Source of the DNA: Pycnococcus provasolii
Taxonomy: Eukaryota; Chlorophyta; Pseudoscourfieldiophyceae; Pseudoscourfieldiales; Pycnococcaceae
DNA: 64,000 nucleotides
Assembly (NCBI GenBank): GCA_938743325.2
Contig: OW568871.1
Coordinates: 186,001-250,000, forward strand
Reading direction: 5' to 3'
Shown here: piece after piece, positions 1 through 9,850 of the stretch
Layout of the letters: the number at the start of each line of letters is the position of its first letter
How positions within the stretch are numbered: position 1 is the stretch's first letter
Made by a program: the position numbers and the translations under genes
Notes under the pieces: generated by a model
Told to the model about the DNA's origin: nothing
The model's input: only the letters and a program-made list of their open reading frames with translations
The model's database searches: none

Positions 1-1400
1 ATATCCTGAGAGTTGTTGAGAGCGACGAAAGATGCCGCCTTCATGGCTTCCTTCATCGTCTGCGAGCCCATGTCGTCGTAGTTAGCTTCCCGGAAATCGT
101 GCAGGAGGACGACTTTTTTGGCGCGATGCAACCCCACGCGCCTCTGGTCACCGAGGTCATACGGCGTGCCCGTTCTTATGATGATGTCTCTCAGCACGTC
201 GTTGTCGTCAAACTCGCCCTCAATCTCCGCTCGCACCTCCTCGCGATCTCTCTCCGTGAGCACGACGATCGGCGCCGGGATCTCGTCCTTGCGGCCTTCG
301 GCTCGTGCGATAGCCATCTGCCTGAGCAGCGGCATTGCATTGTCGTTCCATCCGACGATGACTGTGTGTCCCTGCGCGAGCACGCGGAAGTTGCCCGTCT
401 TGACGCTCTCCACCTTGCCAGAAATTTCGTCGCTGACAAAGCCAAGAAGGATGGCAAAAGTGAGAATACCGCACATGAAAAGCGTGTTGGCAACAAACGA
501 CGCGACGGCTGTCTCCTCGCTCGTCACGTCCGCGCCGCACACATTGTTCAGCCACGAGTAGGTCTTGAAGATTGCGGTACCTAGCGTCGTGTCTGGCACC
601 GCGACACGGTAGAGCGTCGCCCCAATCGCCACGGCTGGCACGAAGACGGAAAAGAGCGCGGCAATCTTTATGGGCAGCGGCTGCATGAACAGAGACTGTA
701 TAAGGTAGCCCATCCTATCGTTGAGATCGACTTTCACGTCCTCCCCCACGAAGTTACCAGAGCTCATGCCATCACTGAGCCAAGCACCGGCGGGCAGCAC
801 TTTCACGTTTCGTTCTGACTGCTGCTGCTGCTGCTGCTGCTGCTGCACCGCATTGTTTTCTTCTTGTTTTGGTGGTGGTGGTGGTGGTGGTGGTGGTGTC
901 GGCTTCACCGCCGACGCGGAGGCCACTGGAGTGACAGGAGCGGCTTGCCTTGACGTGGGTGTTCGGTTGAGCACAAGGTATGCGCCTCCGCTTACAGCGG
1001 CGCCAGCGGCAAGCGACACCGCCGCGTGCATAAGCAGTCCATCCCTTTTCTTTGGCAAGGCGCTCGGCGGCGGAGTTGAAACAAGCTTTTTATTTTGTGT
1101 CGTCGTATCTTTTGCGTCGTCGTCGTCGTCTTTAGCACTCGCGTGGCACGAGACTGCTCTTCTCGTGCAGAGTGTACGTAGTTGCGGCAGTCCCACGACG
1201 ACGGCACTGCCATAGCCAGCAAAGCTGCAGCCAGTTTTGCTGTGTTGTTGTTGTTGTTGTTGTTGTTGCAGAACGGGTGTCGTCGTCCACTGCTGTTGAG
1301 CTTTGAAACGACGACGCCAACTCAAACCAGCAGTGGCCGTGGAGTGACGCAGTGATCGATCGCTGACTCCTCCTACTGGTCGTTGAGGTCTGTTAACCAT
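1..1400 (-). CDS. CASTOR/POLLUX-type ion channel, partial (C-terminus beyond window)
   Basis: The reverse strand is open from an ATG at 1400 to the window edge, about 466 codons, with an in-frame stop upstream of the ATG. The N-terminus is basic and low-complexity, with Gln runs near 1250 and 820, a Pro run near 870 and an Asp run near 1120, which fits an organelle presequence. Two hydrophobic segments follow (around 600-670 and 430-500). Then comes a Rossmann-like RCK segment with GHTVIVGWNDNAMPLLRQ (residues about 345-362), VVLTERDREEV and RTGTPYDLGDQRRV. This arrangement is that of the CASTOR/POLLUX/DMI1 (DUF1012) cation channels and their plastid-envelope relatives PEC1/2. Those channels act in nuclear-envelope or plastid-envelope cation (Ca2+/K+) flux. 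The C-terminal half is outside the window. Family assignment is strong; plastid versus nuclear location is inference. Confidence 0.8.
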   Translation of the reverse strand, partial: MVNRPQRPVGGVSDRSLRHSTATAGLSWRRRFKAQQQWTTTPVLQQQQQQQQHSKTGCSFAGYGSAVVVGLPQLRTLCTRRAVSCHASAKDDDDDAKDTTTQNKKLVSTPPPSALPKKRDGLLMHAAVSLAAGAAVSGGAYLVLNRTPTSRQAAPVTPVASASAVKPTPPPPPPPPPKQEENNAVQQQQQQQQQSERNVKVLPAGAWLSDGMSSGNFVGEDVKVDLNDRMGYLIQSLFMQPLPIKIAALFSVFVPAVAIGATLYRVAVPDTTLGTAIFKTYSWLNNVCGADVTSEETAVASFVANTLFMCGILTFAILLGFVSDEISGKVESVKTGNFRVLAQGHTVIVGWNDNAMPLLRQMAIARAEGRKDEIPAPIVVLTERDREEVRAEIEGEFDDNDVLRDIIIRTGTPYDLGDQRRVGLHRAKKVVLLHDFREANYDDMGSQTMKEAMKAASFVALNNSQD

Positions 1401-1829
1401 CACGTACGAGAATCGCTCGCTTACGACTTGCCAAATACCTCCGTTAAGATAACCCCCACGTGTAGCAAGAGTTATGAATGATGCAACCGCACCAAATCAA
1501 CCAAAGGAAGTCTCCCTAAAGTAGAGCCCCCGTTAAGAAACACGCCACCAACCCACGTGTATACGATGCGAGTGCGAATATGTGAATGCGAATATGCGAA
1601 TACGAGTGGGATGGGAACGGCCAAACCAAACCTAACCCCTCCTCGACCTCGAGATAGAGCTGCCTTGACGAGCCTCTATTATTTACTGTATTAGGATACC
1701 AGGCCACCCAATGGTGATTGATTGCTAACTAAGAAGTATGATGGGGGATGATCCGTAGTTATGATGGCCGTGATGTGATGGCCGCCGCGATGGCCGCCAA
1801 GATTCAGGGTACATACCCGACCCCCGCGG

Positions 1830-1875
1830 TAACCCTAACCCTAACCCTAACCCTAACCCTAACCCTAACCCTAAC
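1830..1875 (+). repeat. Interstitial telomere-like (CCCTAA)n tract
   Basis: About seven and a half perfect CCCTAA units lie between the channel gene and the ARM-repeat gene. It is the purest of several such tracts in the window. Confidence 0.95.
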
Positions 1876-2158
1876 GTGGTCTACCATTCGTATCCATAGA
1901 CTATCATAGTGGTAGTACGAAATCCTGAAAGCGAATTTGGGTTGCGCAAGCTGCTTGCTTGCTTGATTGGTATTGATGGAGCCATGGAGGGATTGATGGC
2001 AACGTTACCCTACCCGGCTGCCCGGGTAGGCAACGCGATTTCGCATGCAACGTTATGCAACGTCATAGACTATGCATGCCGAATCCCTCCTGCGCGCCAA
2101 TAAAAAGAATACCACTAAAAAGTAGAAACAATTGTGACAAACCTACCTACCTGTATGT

Positions 2159-2365
2159 TATTGCAAACTTCAACCGACCATGTCCGGGGAAAGTTTTTCG
2201 GGAAAACTTTTCGGGGAGAATTCTGTCACGAATCAGAGAGAATTTTTCTGGGACCGTTGTCGGTTGTCGGGAAAATCGAAAAGAATTTTTCGCTATTTGA
2301 GAGATCTTGGGGAGAATTTTGGAGAAAAACCTTCCCCAGGACATGGTCGGTTGAAGTTTGCAATA
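2159..2365. mobile_element. MITE-like element with about 39-bp terminal inverted repeats
   Basis: The first 27 bases (TATTGCAAACTTCAACCGAC, then CATGTCC) recur as an exact reverse complement at 2339-2365. Similarity continues inward to about 39 bp through a GGGGAA-G-TTTTTC core with two mismatches. The interior is AT-rich and noncoding, with loosely mirrored GGGGAGAATT motifs. A 207-bp noncoding element with terminal inverted repeats fits a miniature inverted-repeat transposable element. No clear target duplication could be fixed, so a simple large palindrome remains possible. Confidence 0.6.
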
Positions 2366-2675
2366 CAACGACCCGGTCGAAAGATTGAACATCGTAGTTC
2401 TTACAGTAAAGTTTTACATCTCAGTTGACGTCGAAGTTCCCTTGCATCAGATCAGATCAGATTGATCAGATCAGAGACGCTTTGCAAGCAGATCAGAGAC
2501 CAACCTCCGTCCGACAACGGGTTCCCGACTTGCACGCACGCACGCACGCACGCCTGGAAGGGGTCCCCACCACGGCCATCACATCACATCACGCGACTAG
2601 GAGCCATCAATCACTCACTTGCACGCACGAACGCACGGCTTACAAGTGTTGATCCCTTGTTGATTAAGTAGGACT

Positions 2676-4529
2676 ATGCTGCCCGCCTCACTCAGGCCGG
2701 GTACGTCTCCGTCCTTAAGGGGTTCGCCGGAAGCCTCGAAAGACGTGCTACTATACAGAACACTGCAAGCCGCGCGACTCGAACAGTACGCGTACGCGCT
2801 CGCACAAGTCTCCATTAAAACCGTAAAGGACTTGCAGGACGCCTCGGACGACATCCTTAACGCGGTCGGACTCACAGACTTCGAGAAGAAAAGACTCAGA
2901 CAAAAACTCAAAACTTCGCAACAAAGAAAAAACGACGACGGCGGCGGCGGCGGCGGCGACCACCCAAACAGAAACGCAAACACGGAAAGGCCCGCGACGA
3001 CGCTGCCCAAACTCGTGTCGTCGGAGTCCTTCACCGTGCGGAGGGGGGCTAACGCAAGGAATAACTTCAAAGCGAGACAGGCATTCCAGCGCGCGGCGTA
3101 CGCTTCGAGGCACGCACTAGGTCTCGTGCACCTCACGCACGGTGAGAGAACGAGGCGCGCGGACGCATTGGACGGGCACCACGAAGAGACAGGTTGCGAC
3201 GAAAAAAGAAACGCGCTCAGCACCATCGACAAGTCGGAGGCCAGCGGCGCCGCTGAGGCGCTCGTCGCAACCATGAAGAGGTACTCCGAACAGGCACCGG
3301 TGCAAGAGCGGGCCTTGTTTGCAATGGTGAACTTGAGCTCGAACCGTGCGGACATGAAGACGCGACTCTGCGCGTGCGGCGCAGCGGACGGCGTCGTCGT
3401 TGCTATGCGGCGCCACAGCGAACGCAAGGTATTGCAGGAGGCGGCGTGCCACGTGCTCGCAAATCTCTCCGAGGGTAGCAAGACTGCTAACAACAACCGA
3501 AAGCGCGTTGGCGCAGCTGGTGGCGTGGATGTGGCCGCGGTCGCGCTCAGGAAACATGGCGACAACGCGAAAGTCAGCGAGTGGGCGTGCCGGGCGCTGT
3601 GCAAGATGTGTCTCTTCGTGCAGAATCAGGGGCGTGCTGGAGCTGCTGGCGCGGTAGAGATTGTCATCGTGTCAATGCGTCGGCACGAGCGCGTCGCGGA
3701 GGTGCAGGATGCTGCGTGCTGGGCGCTCGGGGTGATGGCGAACGACGATGGGAATAGAGTCAGAGCTAACGCAGCTGGCGCCATCGACTTGGTCATTAAT
3801 GCAATGAAAATGCACGGCGGCCACGCGGGTGTGCAAGAGGAGGCCAGCTGGGCGTTGCGTTGCTTGTGCAAGGACAATGCGAGTAGAACACGTGCGGGCG
3901 CGCGCGGCGCGGTCGAGGCGATTGTTGCCGCGATGCGATCGTTCGGGGATCATCAGGGTGTGCAGGAGGAGACTTGCTGGGCTTTGTACGAGCTTGCTGC
4001 GCACCATTCGGACAACGAGGCACGCGCGCGAGAGGCGAAGGGTGTCGACGCCGTGGTGGAGGCTATGGCACGACACCCTGAGATCGCGAGCTTGATGGAG
4101 GCTGCGTGCGCCGCGATGGTTAGTTTGTCGAATGACGCCAAGATGCGCATTCGCATCGGCACGAAGGGCGGCGTGAAGTCGATCGCCGATGCGATGGTTT
4201 TGTTTGCCGAGGAGCCTTCGTTGATGGAGCAGGCGTGCCGTGCGATGCGCCACCTATCGTTCGAGGACAAGAACAGGGCTCTCGCGGGAGAGGCTGGAGC
4301 CGTGGAATCTTGCGTTGCGGCGATGGACCGGTACATCAACACGGAGCACGTGAAGGTTCACGAGCAAGCATCCCGCGCACTTTTGAACCTGTGTACGAAT
4401 AGCAGCGCGAACAAGGCGCGCGCGCGTGCCGCCGGCGCGATTGACGCCGCCTTCAAGGGCAAGGGTAGCGCAAGTAGCGCGGCTGTCAGGAAGAAGAGCA
4501 AGACGGGCACGAGCACCTTTGTAAACTAA
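2676..4529 (+). CDS. ARM-repeat protein with N-terminal SAM-like domain
   Basis: This 617-codon gene starts at ATG 2676. Residues about 29-82 read like a SAM domain: LQAARLEQYAYALAQVSIKT, then an LxDASDDxLxxVGLTxxxKKRLRQKL pattern. A Gly-run and basic linker follows. From about residue 188 to 600 there are roughly nine to ten armadillo-type repeats of 42-45 residues, each with the pattern G-A/G-(V/I)-x-(A/V)-hydrophobic-x-x-(A/M)-M-(R/K), then QE-A-(C/S)-x-A-L and a short turn. ARM solenoids of this Vac8/importin-like type are protein-binding scaffolds, and SAM domains multimerise, so a scaffold role is inferred. No enzyme motif is visible. The C-terminus is basic (KGKGSASSAAVRKKSKTGTS). It is preceded by a repeat-rich gap and followed by a long gap. 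The specific partner is unknown. Confidence 0.8.
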   Translation: MLPASLRPGTSPSLRGSPEASKDVLLYRTLQAARLEQYAYALAQVSIKTVKDLQDASDDILNAVGLTDFEKKRLRQKLKTSQQRKNDDGGGGGGDHPNRNANTERPATTLPKLVSSESFTVRRGANARNNFKARQAFQRAAYASRHALGLVHLTHGERTRRADALDGHHEETGCDEKRNALSTIDKSEASGAAEALVATMKRYSEQAPVQERALFAMVNLSSNRADMKTRLCACGAADGVVVAMRRHSERKVLQEAACHVLANLSEGSKTANNNRKRVGAAGGVDVAAVALRKHGDNAKVSEWACRALCKMCLFVQNQGRAGAAGAVEIVIVSMRRHERVAEVQDAACWALGVMANDDGNRVRANAAGAIDLVINAMKMHGGHAGVQEEASWALRCLCKDNASRTRAGARGAVEAIVAAMRSFGDHQGVQEETCWALYELAAHHSDNEARAREAKGVDAVVEAMARHPEIASLMEAACAAMVSLSNDAKMRIRIGTKGGVKSIADAMVLFAEEPSLMEQACRAMRHLSFEDKNRALAGEAGAVESCVAAMDRYINTEHVKVHEQASRALLNLCTNSSANKARARAAGAIDAAFKGKGSASSAAVRKKSKTGTSTFVN

Positions 4530-5423
4530 CGACTTGGAATATATGAATTGATTGCTGCTTACTAATAAGGACACAGTGGGCCCTAACCAGTGCTTCGAAC
4601 GCGTACACGTACTCGGCATTCGAAGACGGCGCCAAGCGCAATTCTTCCCCGACTCGAATTGATGCGGAGGCGGTTGTGCAGCTCATGGCGGGGCATGCGG
4701 GCGGCGCCAGCCCCTTCCGCAATCCGCATCGAGATCAACCTTTACAACGGCGATTTTCATAGTACTCCTCGGCGTCGAGCCCCTTGCCCCAAGTCATGCG
4801 GGAGCCGCCCGCTCCGATGATGCCGTGCACCTCTTGAGACTCATGCGTCCCGCCATGCCATCAAGGCTCCGTGCATCGCTCGCCACATTTTCCCACCAAA
4901 GCAGAATTCCGCCGGCGGCCGGGCTACCCAAGCTCCAGCACAAGACTGTGTCTCCATGTTTGATTGGGTCGAGGTGCAACTTATAGGGTTGCCATGCGTC
5001 ATGCGCCATACGTCCATGCGTTTCGTTGTCTTCGACATGGAAGCTTTAGCACACAGCCTTGCCGCGCTTTGAATAGACTATGGAGCTACGTCTTGGGCTC
5101 TCGATCGAATCCCGGGAAAATGGTCGGGATGACCGACCGGGATCCCCAGGGCCAGGGGGCACGCGTCCGAAGAATCCTATGGGCTATCCTCGTCATCTGG
5201 CGTCATCAGGGATCCCCGGCTGAAAGAGGAACTTCGGATTTCCTAGTTTTTCCCGACTAAGGTTAGTACTAAGGAGTTTTTTTTAACCATCGTTTTGGTC
5301 GGGACCCCTGGTTTTGTTTTTTTTCGGACCCCTGTTACCGGGTAGTCAGGTTGTTGTGAAGCCTTTATTTTTATTTTTGTTTTTTATTTTTCAGTTTTTC
5401 AGTTTTTTTTTCTCCTCCTGACG
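4530..5423. other. Intergenic region, no gene supported
   Basis: Short frames on both strands have no recognisable domain. On the minus strand, about 4754-4857 reads as a 34-residue stop-bounded fragment ending AEEYYENRRCKG that could be a decayed exon, but nothing supports it further. The right part (5100-5420) has GC-rich palindromic CCCGGG/GGGATCCCC motifs and T-runs just before the next gene. Confidence 0.45.
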
Positions 5424-7004
5424 ATGATGATGCTGGTCTTCATGGTGATGCACGTCGCCTTGGTGTTCACCATCAGCGTCTTTGTCGTTCCACCTGTGCC
5501 TTTGGGGGTGGTCAATGCACAAGGGCGTTCGGGATCCCCAGGAGGAGCCGGTCTTTGTCCTGGAGGAGTCTGTCCTCAGCCAGGTCCTCAGCCCGGGCCT
5601 CTGCTCAGGGGCGTGGCACAATTTGTGCCACGCAGCAGCTTTGGGCGTGGCGGAGGCGGACGAAGCAGCAATCTCGGCCGTAGTACCATTGCGGGCGCGC
5701 GCAACACGGCTACGGAAGCGACGACAGCAGATGATTCGCCTCTCACGTCACGCGCGGACGCTTTCACAAGGAGAATTGTCGCTCGCGGAGGCAGGACCGC
5801 ATTCGCAGGAGTGGGAGGAAGAAGCGCTTCTTTTGGACAACAACAAGAAGTAGCAGCACCACTGCCCACAGTAGCTGCACCAGCAATCAACGGAGGGCGA
5901 TCGGCACTCGGAGGTCGGTCGGCAACGCTAGCTCAGCAGCAGCAGCCAACAGAAGAATTGGATGCAGCGGCAACAAACGACGCAACCCTGCAATCTGCTC
6001 CTGCTATTGGAATTGCGTCGCGCAGTGCTTCTTTTGCAGCATCCTCGAACCCTGCTGAAGCTCCAATTCTCAGCCGGGCGGGGCGGGGTGGAAGGAGTCC
6101 TGGTTTACTTGATAAACCAGCTACGCTGCTAGCCTGTGGTGGTACGGACCCTCCTCCTTCGGGATGTGGTTATACTACTACTACTAAGACAACAACAACA
6201 ACAACGACGACGACGACGACGACAACGACAACGACGTCTACGACAACAACATCCACAACCACAGCAGCAAACATCGTCATCAACAATAACATAGGCTCAG
6301 ATCGCGGCTACGACCCTTGTCTCGGAGGAGGCTATGGTGGAGGAGGCTATGGTGGTGGAGGAGGCTATGGTGGTGGAGGAGCTGGTTTCGGCTTCGACTT
6401 TTTACCTCCTTGGTGCTTTGGCTATGGCGGTGGTCAAGCGCAGACAACCAACATCGTCGCGCAAACAGCCGCTCCCATACCGCCGGAACCGACGGATGCT
6501 TTCATTCAGAGCGCATCAGTCCTGAATAACGGGGCGTACGTCGGATTATCGCCAGGCGGCTTGATCGAAAGTGCATCCTCCGCAGCCACGACGGCAGCAG
6601 CGACGGCGAATCAGACGAATACGGCAGAAGGGATCTCCACGTCGACACTCGCGGGCGTCGGCGGCACCGATAGCGGACTGATGACAACAGTGTCACTTGC
6701 ACCGAGCAGCAGCACATCGACGGCAAACTTCGTCGCTCTGCTCAATCGTCTTCGCCATGCTTATGAAAAGCCAATGGGTACAGAACGATTGTCTACGCTT
6801 ACAACTTCAGCCACGAATGCGGAGGCGATCGAGAAGAAGACTGCTGAGATTCCCAAGACAACAAACGCAACGAACACCACCAGTGACGCCGCAACAACAA
6901 CAGTTCCTGAGTCATACACTGTGCATTGGCCAGAAGAAGGAGGCGGGGAAAATCTATACGAGTACTACACCTCGGAAGATGTCGCGGCACCGCCACCGCC
7001 GTGA
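5424..7004 (+). CDS. Secreted low-complexity glycoprotein-like protein, paralogue 1
   Basis: This gene has 526 codons from ATG 5424. A strongly hydrophobic start (residues 1-30, ending VVNAQG) looks like a signal peptide. The body is Gly/Arg/Ser-rich (GRGGGGRSSNLGR), then has a long Thr run (about residues 252-285). A short conserved block NIVINNNIGS follows, then a Gly-Tyr-rich stretch, TTNIVAQ, and a less repetitive tail with LLNRLRHAYEK. Several N-x-S/T sequons lie near the C-terminus (NATNTTS). The same order of blocks occurs in the gene at 8107, so the two are tandem paralogues. The composition resembles extracellular-matrix or cell-covering proteins. No catalytic domain is seen. Function is unknown; secretion is inferred from the signal peptide only. 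Confidence 0.7.
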   Translation: MMMLVFMVMHVALVFTISVFVVPPVPLGVVNAQGRSGSPGGAGLCPGGVCPQPGPQPGPLLRGVAQFVPRSSFGRGGGGRSSNLGRSTIAGARNTATEATTADDSPLTSRADAFTRRIVARGGRTAFAGVGGRSASFGQQQEVAAPLPTVAAPAINGGRSALGGRSATLAQQQQPTEELDAAATNDATLQSAPAIGIASRSASFAASSNPAEAPILSRAGRGGRSPGLLDKPATLLACGGTDPPPSGCGYTTTTKTTTTTTTTTTTTTTTTSTTTTSTTTAANIVINNNIGSDRGYDPCLGGGYGGGGYGGGGGYGGGGAGFGFDFLPPWCFGYGGGQAQTTNIVAQTAAPIPPEPTDAFIQSASVLNNGAYVGLSPGGLIESASSAATTAAATANQTNTAEGISTSTLAGVGGTDSGLMTTVSLAPSSSTSTANFVALLNRLRHAYEKPMGTERLSTLTTSATNAEAIEKKTAEIPKTTNATNTTSDAATTTVPESYTVHWPEEGGGENLYEYYTSEDVAAPPPP

Positions 7005-7319
7005 GTGGTCGTGTGAGCTGCATTGCAGCACACATTTTTTGACACAAACGCGTTCAATCAATCAGGAGAGTGACAGTGAGAGAGAGACAAACACACAAAA
7101 TCGACTAGGGAAAATGTTGTAGCTCAATGGCTAAAGAAAAGATCGCTCGTGCAGTAGTGGAACTTACTTGAGTCACTACTTTTTCCAGCGAGTTTTTTTT
7201 TAACAAACGAAGAAATGGAAAGTAGTAACAACATTGAGTTTCTTCTGGCAGAGTTGTTTTTTTAGCTTTCAGTCAACATGTACACACAGCCGAGACAATG
7301 TGTGGTTCAAACGCAGATT
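7005..7319. other. Short intergenic region
   Basis: Convergent gap between the secreted protein (+) and the small minus-strand gene. It is AT-rich with T-runs around 7193 and 7256. It probably holds both 3' ends; no poly(A) signal can be assigned. Confidence 0.5.
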
Positions 7320-7763
7320 CTACGCATCATCTGTTAGGTGACGAGCACTCTCAATGATGGGAAGCAACTGACGAACAGCTTCAATGTCTTTCTCCCCCGG
7401 CTGTGCCTTGACTTGAAGTAATTTTGTCTCATAATTCGACACTTTGTTGAAGAAGGTGATGCTTATAGCCGAGGAGTCGTTGCCGGGTGCAGCAAGGAGG
7501 AGATATCGTATTGCCGCGTGCGCTTCATCAGCTCGGAAGCACAGTTCGTTGTCCTTCTTATTGTCCTTTACACCCATGCGCCAGGGAACTGTCACCACAT
7601 ACATCTTTTGCCCACGCCGATGCTGGCAACGTAATGATGCATAGGAAATATTTTCGTAGGACGCAAAACCGCGCCTGGCAAGAATCTCGAGCGCAAGAAG
7701 AGCGTCATCGTCAGCCTGCATCGTCTTCAGTTGCTGCACCACTTCACCAGCGATGTCGTTCAT
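7320..7763 (-). CDS. Small protein of unknown function between two secreted paralogues
   Basis: A 147-codon frame starts at ATG 7763. The sequence is of normal complexity: MNDIAGEVVQQLKTMQADDD, a central MYVVTVPWRMGVKDN segment, LCFRADEAHAAIRYLLLAAP, and a helical tail EAVRQLLPIIESARHL. I see no signal peptide, membrane segment or known motif. The even composition and the well-formed alternation of predicted helix and strand argue for a real protein rather than a shadow of the opposite strand. It lies convergent to paralogue 1 and divergent from paralogue 2 (8107). I do not recognise the family. Confidence 0.6.
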   Translation of the reverse strand: MNDIAGEVVQQLKTMQADDDALLALEILARRGFASYENISYASLRCQHRRGQKMYVVTVPWRMGVKDNKKDNELCFRADEAHAAIRYLLLAAPGNDSSAISITFFNKVSNYETKLLQVKAQPGEKDIEAVRQLLPIIESARHLTDDA

Positions 7764-8106
7764 CGATCGCTGCTGAAGTGCCGAAGAAGTGATCGGAACA
7801 GCGACGACCTACCTCCTCCACCTGGACAGAAGACGCTTGCTTGCGAGCCAAACCCGAACTTCCGCGACTTTCGTACTGTATTCCCCACAGAAATTCCCCA
7901 ACCCCCAACCCCCAGGACCAGGAATTCAGAACTCGGAACTCGGAACTGGAAAAATGGAAACTACCCGGTAATAAGGGGCGATTTTCGAAGGGACCGTGAC
8001 GACACACTCCCGACACACTCCTCAGTCAGACTGAAAATACGGGCGCCATTTGCTACCTTTTTAGGGTGGAAGAATCCAAGCAGTGAGTGAGCCCGCTAGT
8101 AGATCC
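7764..8106. other. Divergent intergenic region
   Basis: Gap of 343 bases between the small minus-strand gene and the second secreted paralogue. It contains a short direct repeat of CGGAACT/CAGAACT type around 7923-7948. No gene seen. It must contain both promoters. Confidence 0.5.
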
Positions 8107-8576
8107 ATGGCGTCGTCAGCTTTATTTCGTCGTGTGCCGCTCCTTGTCGTCGTCGTCGGCGTCGGCGTCATAAGTGCATTGGCAGGAGGAAGGAATGCAC
8201 GCGTCCTCTTGGTTTCCGCGCAAGGAGGAGGGCGGTCAGGTTACTCAGGTGTACTGCTCACCACCGCGAATGATAATCAGGATCCAAATCTGCAGGAGGA
8301 GGATGTCAATAGTGATGTTCCACTCACAGCCGGAGCGACCTCGCCAAGTCTCGCCTCAAGTCTTCAACAAAGGTCGAATGCAGCAGGAGGACGTGGTGCT
8401 TACTACAACAGTCGGGATGGTTACCGCAGCAATGTCCAGTTTGGAGGTTTTGACCAGCTCGATGATTTCCAGACACCACCAGCAGGGGCATCTACGAATA
8501 ATCTCGCGGCGCGCTACGAAAACATATACACCGCTAGAGGAGGACGAGGAGGACGCGCTTCAAATGACGCGAGTCT

Positions 8577-8610
<34 letters not shown>

Positions 8611-9651
8611 ACAGGAGGAGGAGGAGGAGGAGGAGGAGGCCGATCCGGATTGGCAGCAACATCAGCTTCCAACATTCAGCTTCCAACAGCTGGACGCACG
8701 GCGGCTCAGATTGCTGCGTCTGCCGCCCGAGAAGTCCCTTCTTCTTCTGTGCGCTCGCGCAGCGGCATGGAAGTCACCATAGGTCCCGTCAGTAGGATTG
8801 GACGTGCAGGAAGGAATCCTCCACCTCGAAACATCGATCCTCCACCACCTGATACACCTGCTCCACCACCTGAGACACCTGCTCCACCACCTGAGACACC
8901 TGCTCCACCACCTGATACACCTGCTCCACCACCTGATACACCTGTTCCAACACCTGAACCACCACCTGAGCCAACACCTGAGCCAACACAACCAATAATC
9001 AACATTGTCATCAACAATGAAATTGGCTCGACTGGTAATGTTTCGGACAGATTCGGTTTCAATTGCAATTACGGAGAGCTCGCTGGGTTTGGTGGAGGGT
9101 ACGGAGTCGATGCTAGTAGTTATGATGGATCCTACCTCGGTGGCTACCAAAGTGGACTCTACGGCGGCTTCGCACCATGCGGCGGCTACGGGTACGGAGG
9201 TGATTACGCTACGACAACTAACATCGTCGCGCAGCAGGAGGGAGGCACAGCCGTTCCTCTTCCGCAGGAGCCGACGACTAACCCGCAGGATGACCCATAC
9301 ATCCAAAGCGCAGCGATTTTGAATGCTTACGGAGGGGCGTACGGAGAAATCGTAAATACAGCCGCTGCCACGACGACGAATGAGACGAATACAACCGACA
9401 CACTTGCACCGAGCAGCAATTTATCGACGACAACCCTCGTCGATTTGCTCAATCGCCTTCGATCTGTGATGTTCAGCAACACGACGACGCCATTGTTGAA
9501 TGATCCGATGACGACGCTTACTACAGCCTCAACTGCGAAGGGGGTGTCGGTCGAGGAGAAGATGCCTGCCGAGATTCCCAGGACAACCTCAACGAACACG
9601 ACCACGACAAACAACAACACCACAAACACGACTGCTGCGGCATTGCCGTAG
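8107..9651 (+). CDS. Secreted low-complexity glycoprotein-like protein, paralogue 2
   Basis: The start is set at ATG 8107. The frame is open back to a GTG at 8083, but that is an unlikely eukaryotic start. The product is 514 residues. A hydrophobic leader (LFRRVPLLVVVVGVGVISAL) is followed by Gly/Arg-rich blocks, a poly-Gln run (8577-8609), a poly-Gly run, and five to six copies of a P-(D/E)-T-P-(A/V)-P-P-P repeat (8830-8965). Then come INIVINNEIGS, a Gly-Tyr-rich region, TTNIVAQ, LVDLLNRLRSVMF, and an Asn/Thr-rich tail with many N-x-T sequons. Block order matches the gene at 5424, so the pair arose by local duplication followed by repeat expansion. A cell-wall or matrix role is a guess from composition and the signal peptide. 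Confidence 0.7.
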
Positions 9652-9850
9652 CTTCTTTTTTGGCAAATCGCTTTTTTTTTGAGCAGAGGAAACTGGTTTT
9701 AACTTCAAATTTCTTCTTTTTTTGCACACAACACTTCATACGCTTCTCCACGAACAACCCAACGCGTCCACCTCGGTCACGCTAGCTATGCGGTGAGAAT
9801 TCCCTATTGTCCGGTGAAGAGCGCACGCGAGGAGCGTATCACTTTCATCC

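Larger units (their letters stand above)
1401..2675. other. Intergenic region with telomere-like tract and a palindromic element
   Basis: No convincing gene. It contains a (CCCTAA)n tract at 1830-1875, an inverted-repeat element at 2159-2365, GATCA-type short repeats around 2445-2480 and a CACG run near 2532-2552. Small open frames here overlap these repeats and are not credible. Confidence 0.6.

Noticed and set aside
721-1215. Plus-strand frame rich in Ser, Cys and Gly
   Set aside because: It is the antisense of the Gln/Pro/Asp-rich presequence of the channel gene on the minus strand, which has clear family motifs.
2615-3604. 329-codon minus-strand frame opposite the ARM-repeat gene
   Set aside because: Shadow of a GC-rich coding strand; Ser/Ala/Cys-rich with no domain, whereas the plus strand shows regular ARM repeats.
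4794-5038. Overlapping minus-strand frames with Trp/Gly-rich sequence
   Set aside because: Short, mutually out of frame, no motif and no start context; could be a decayed exon but not supportable.
5080-5130. Possible tRNA T-arm (GATCGAATCCCGG)
   Set aside because: No matching acceptor stem, D-arm or anticodon arm could be paired around it.
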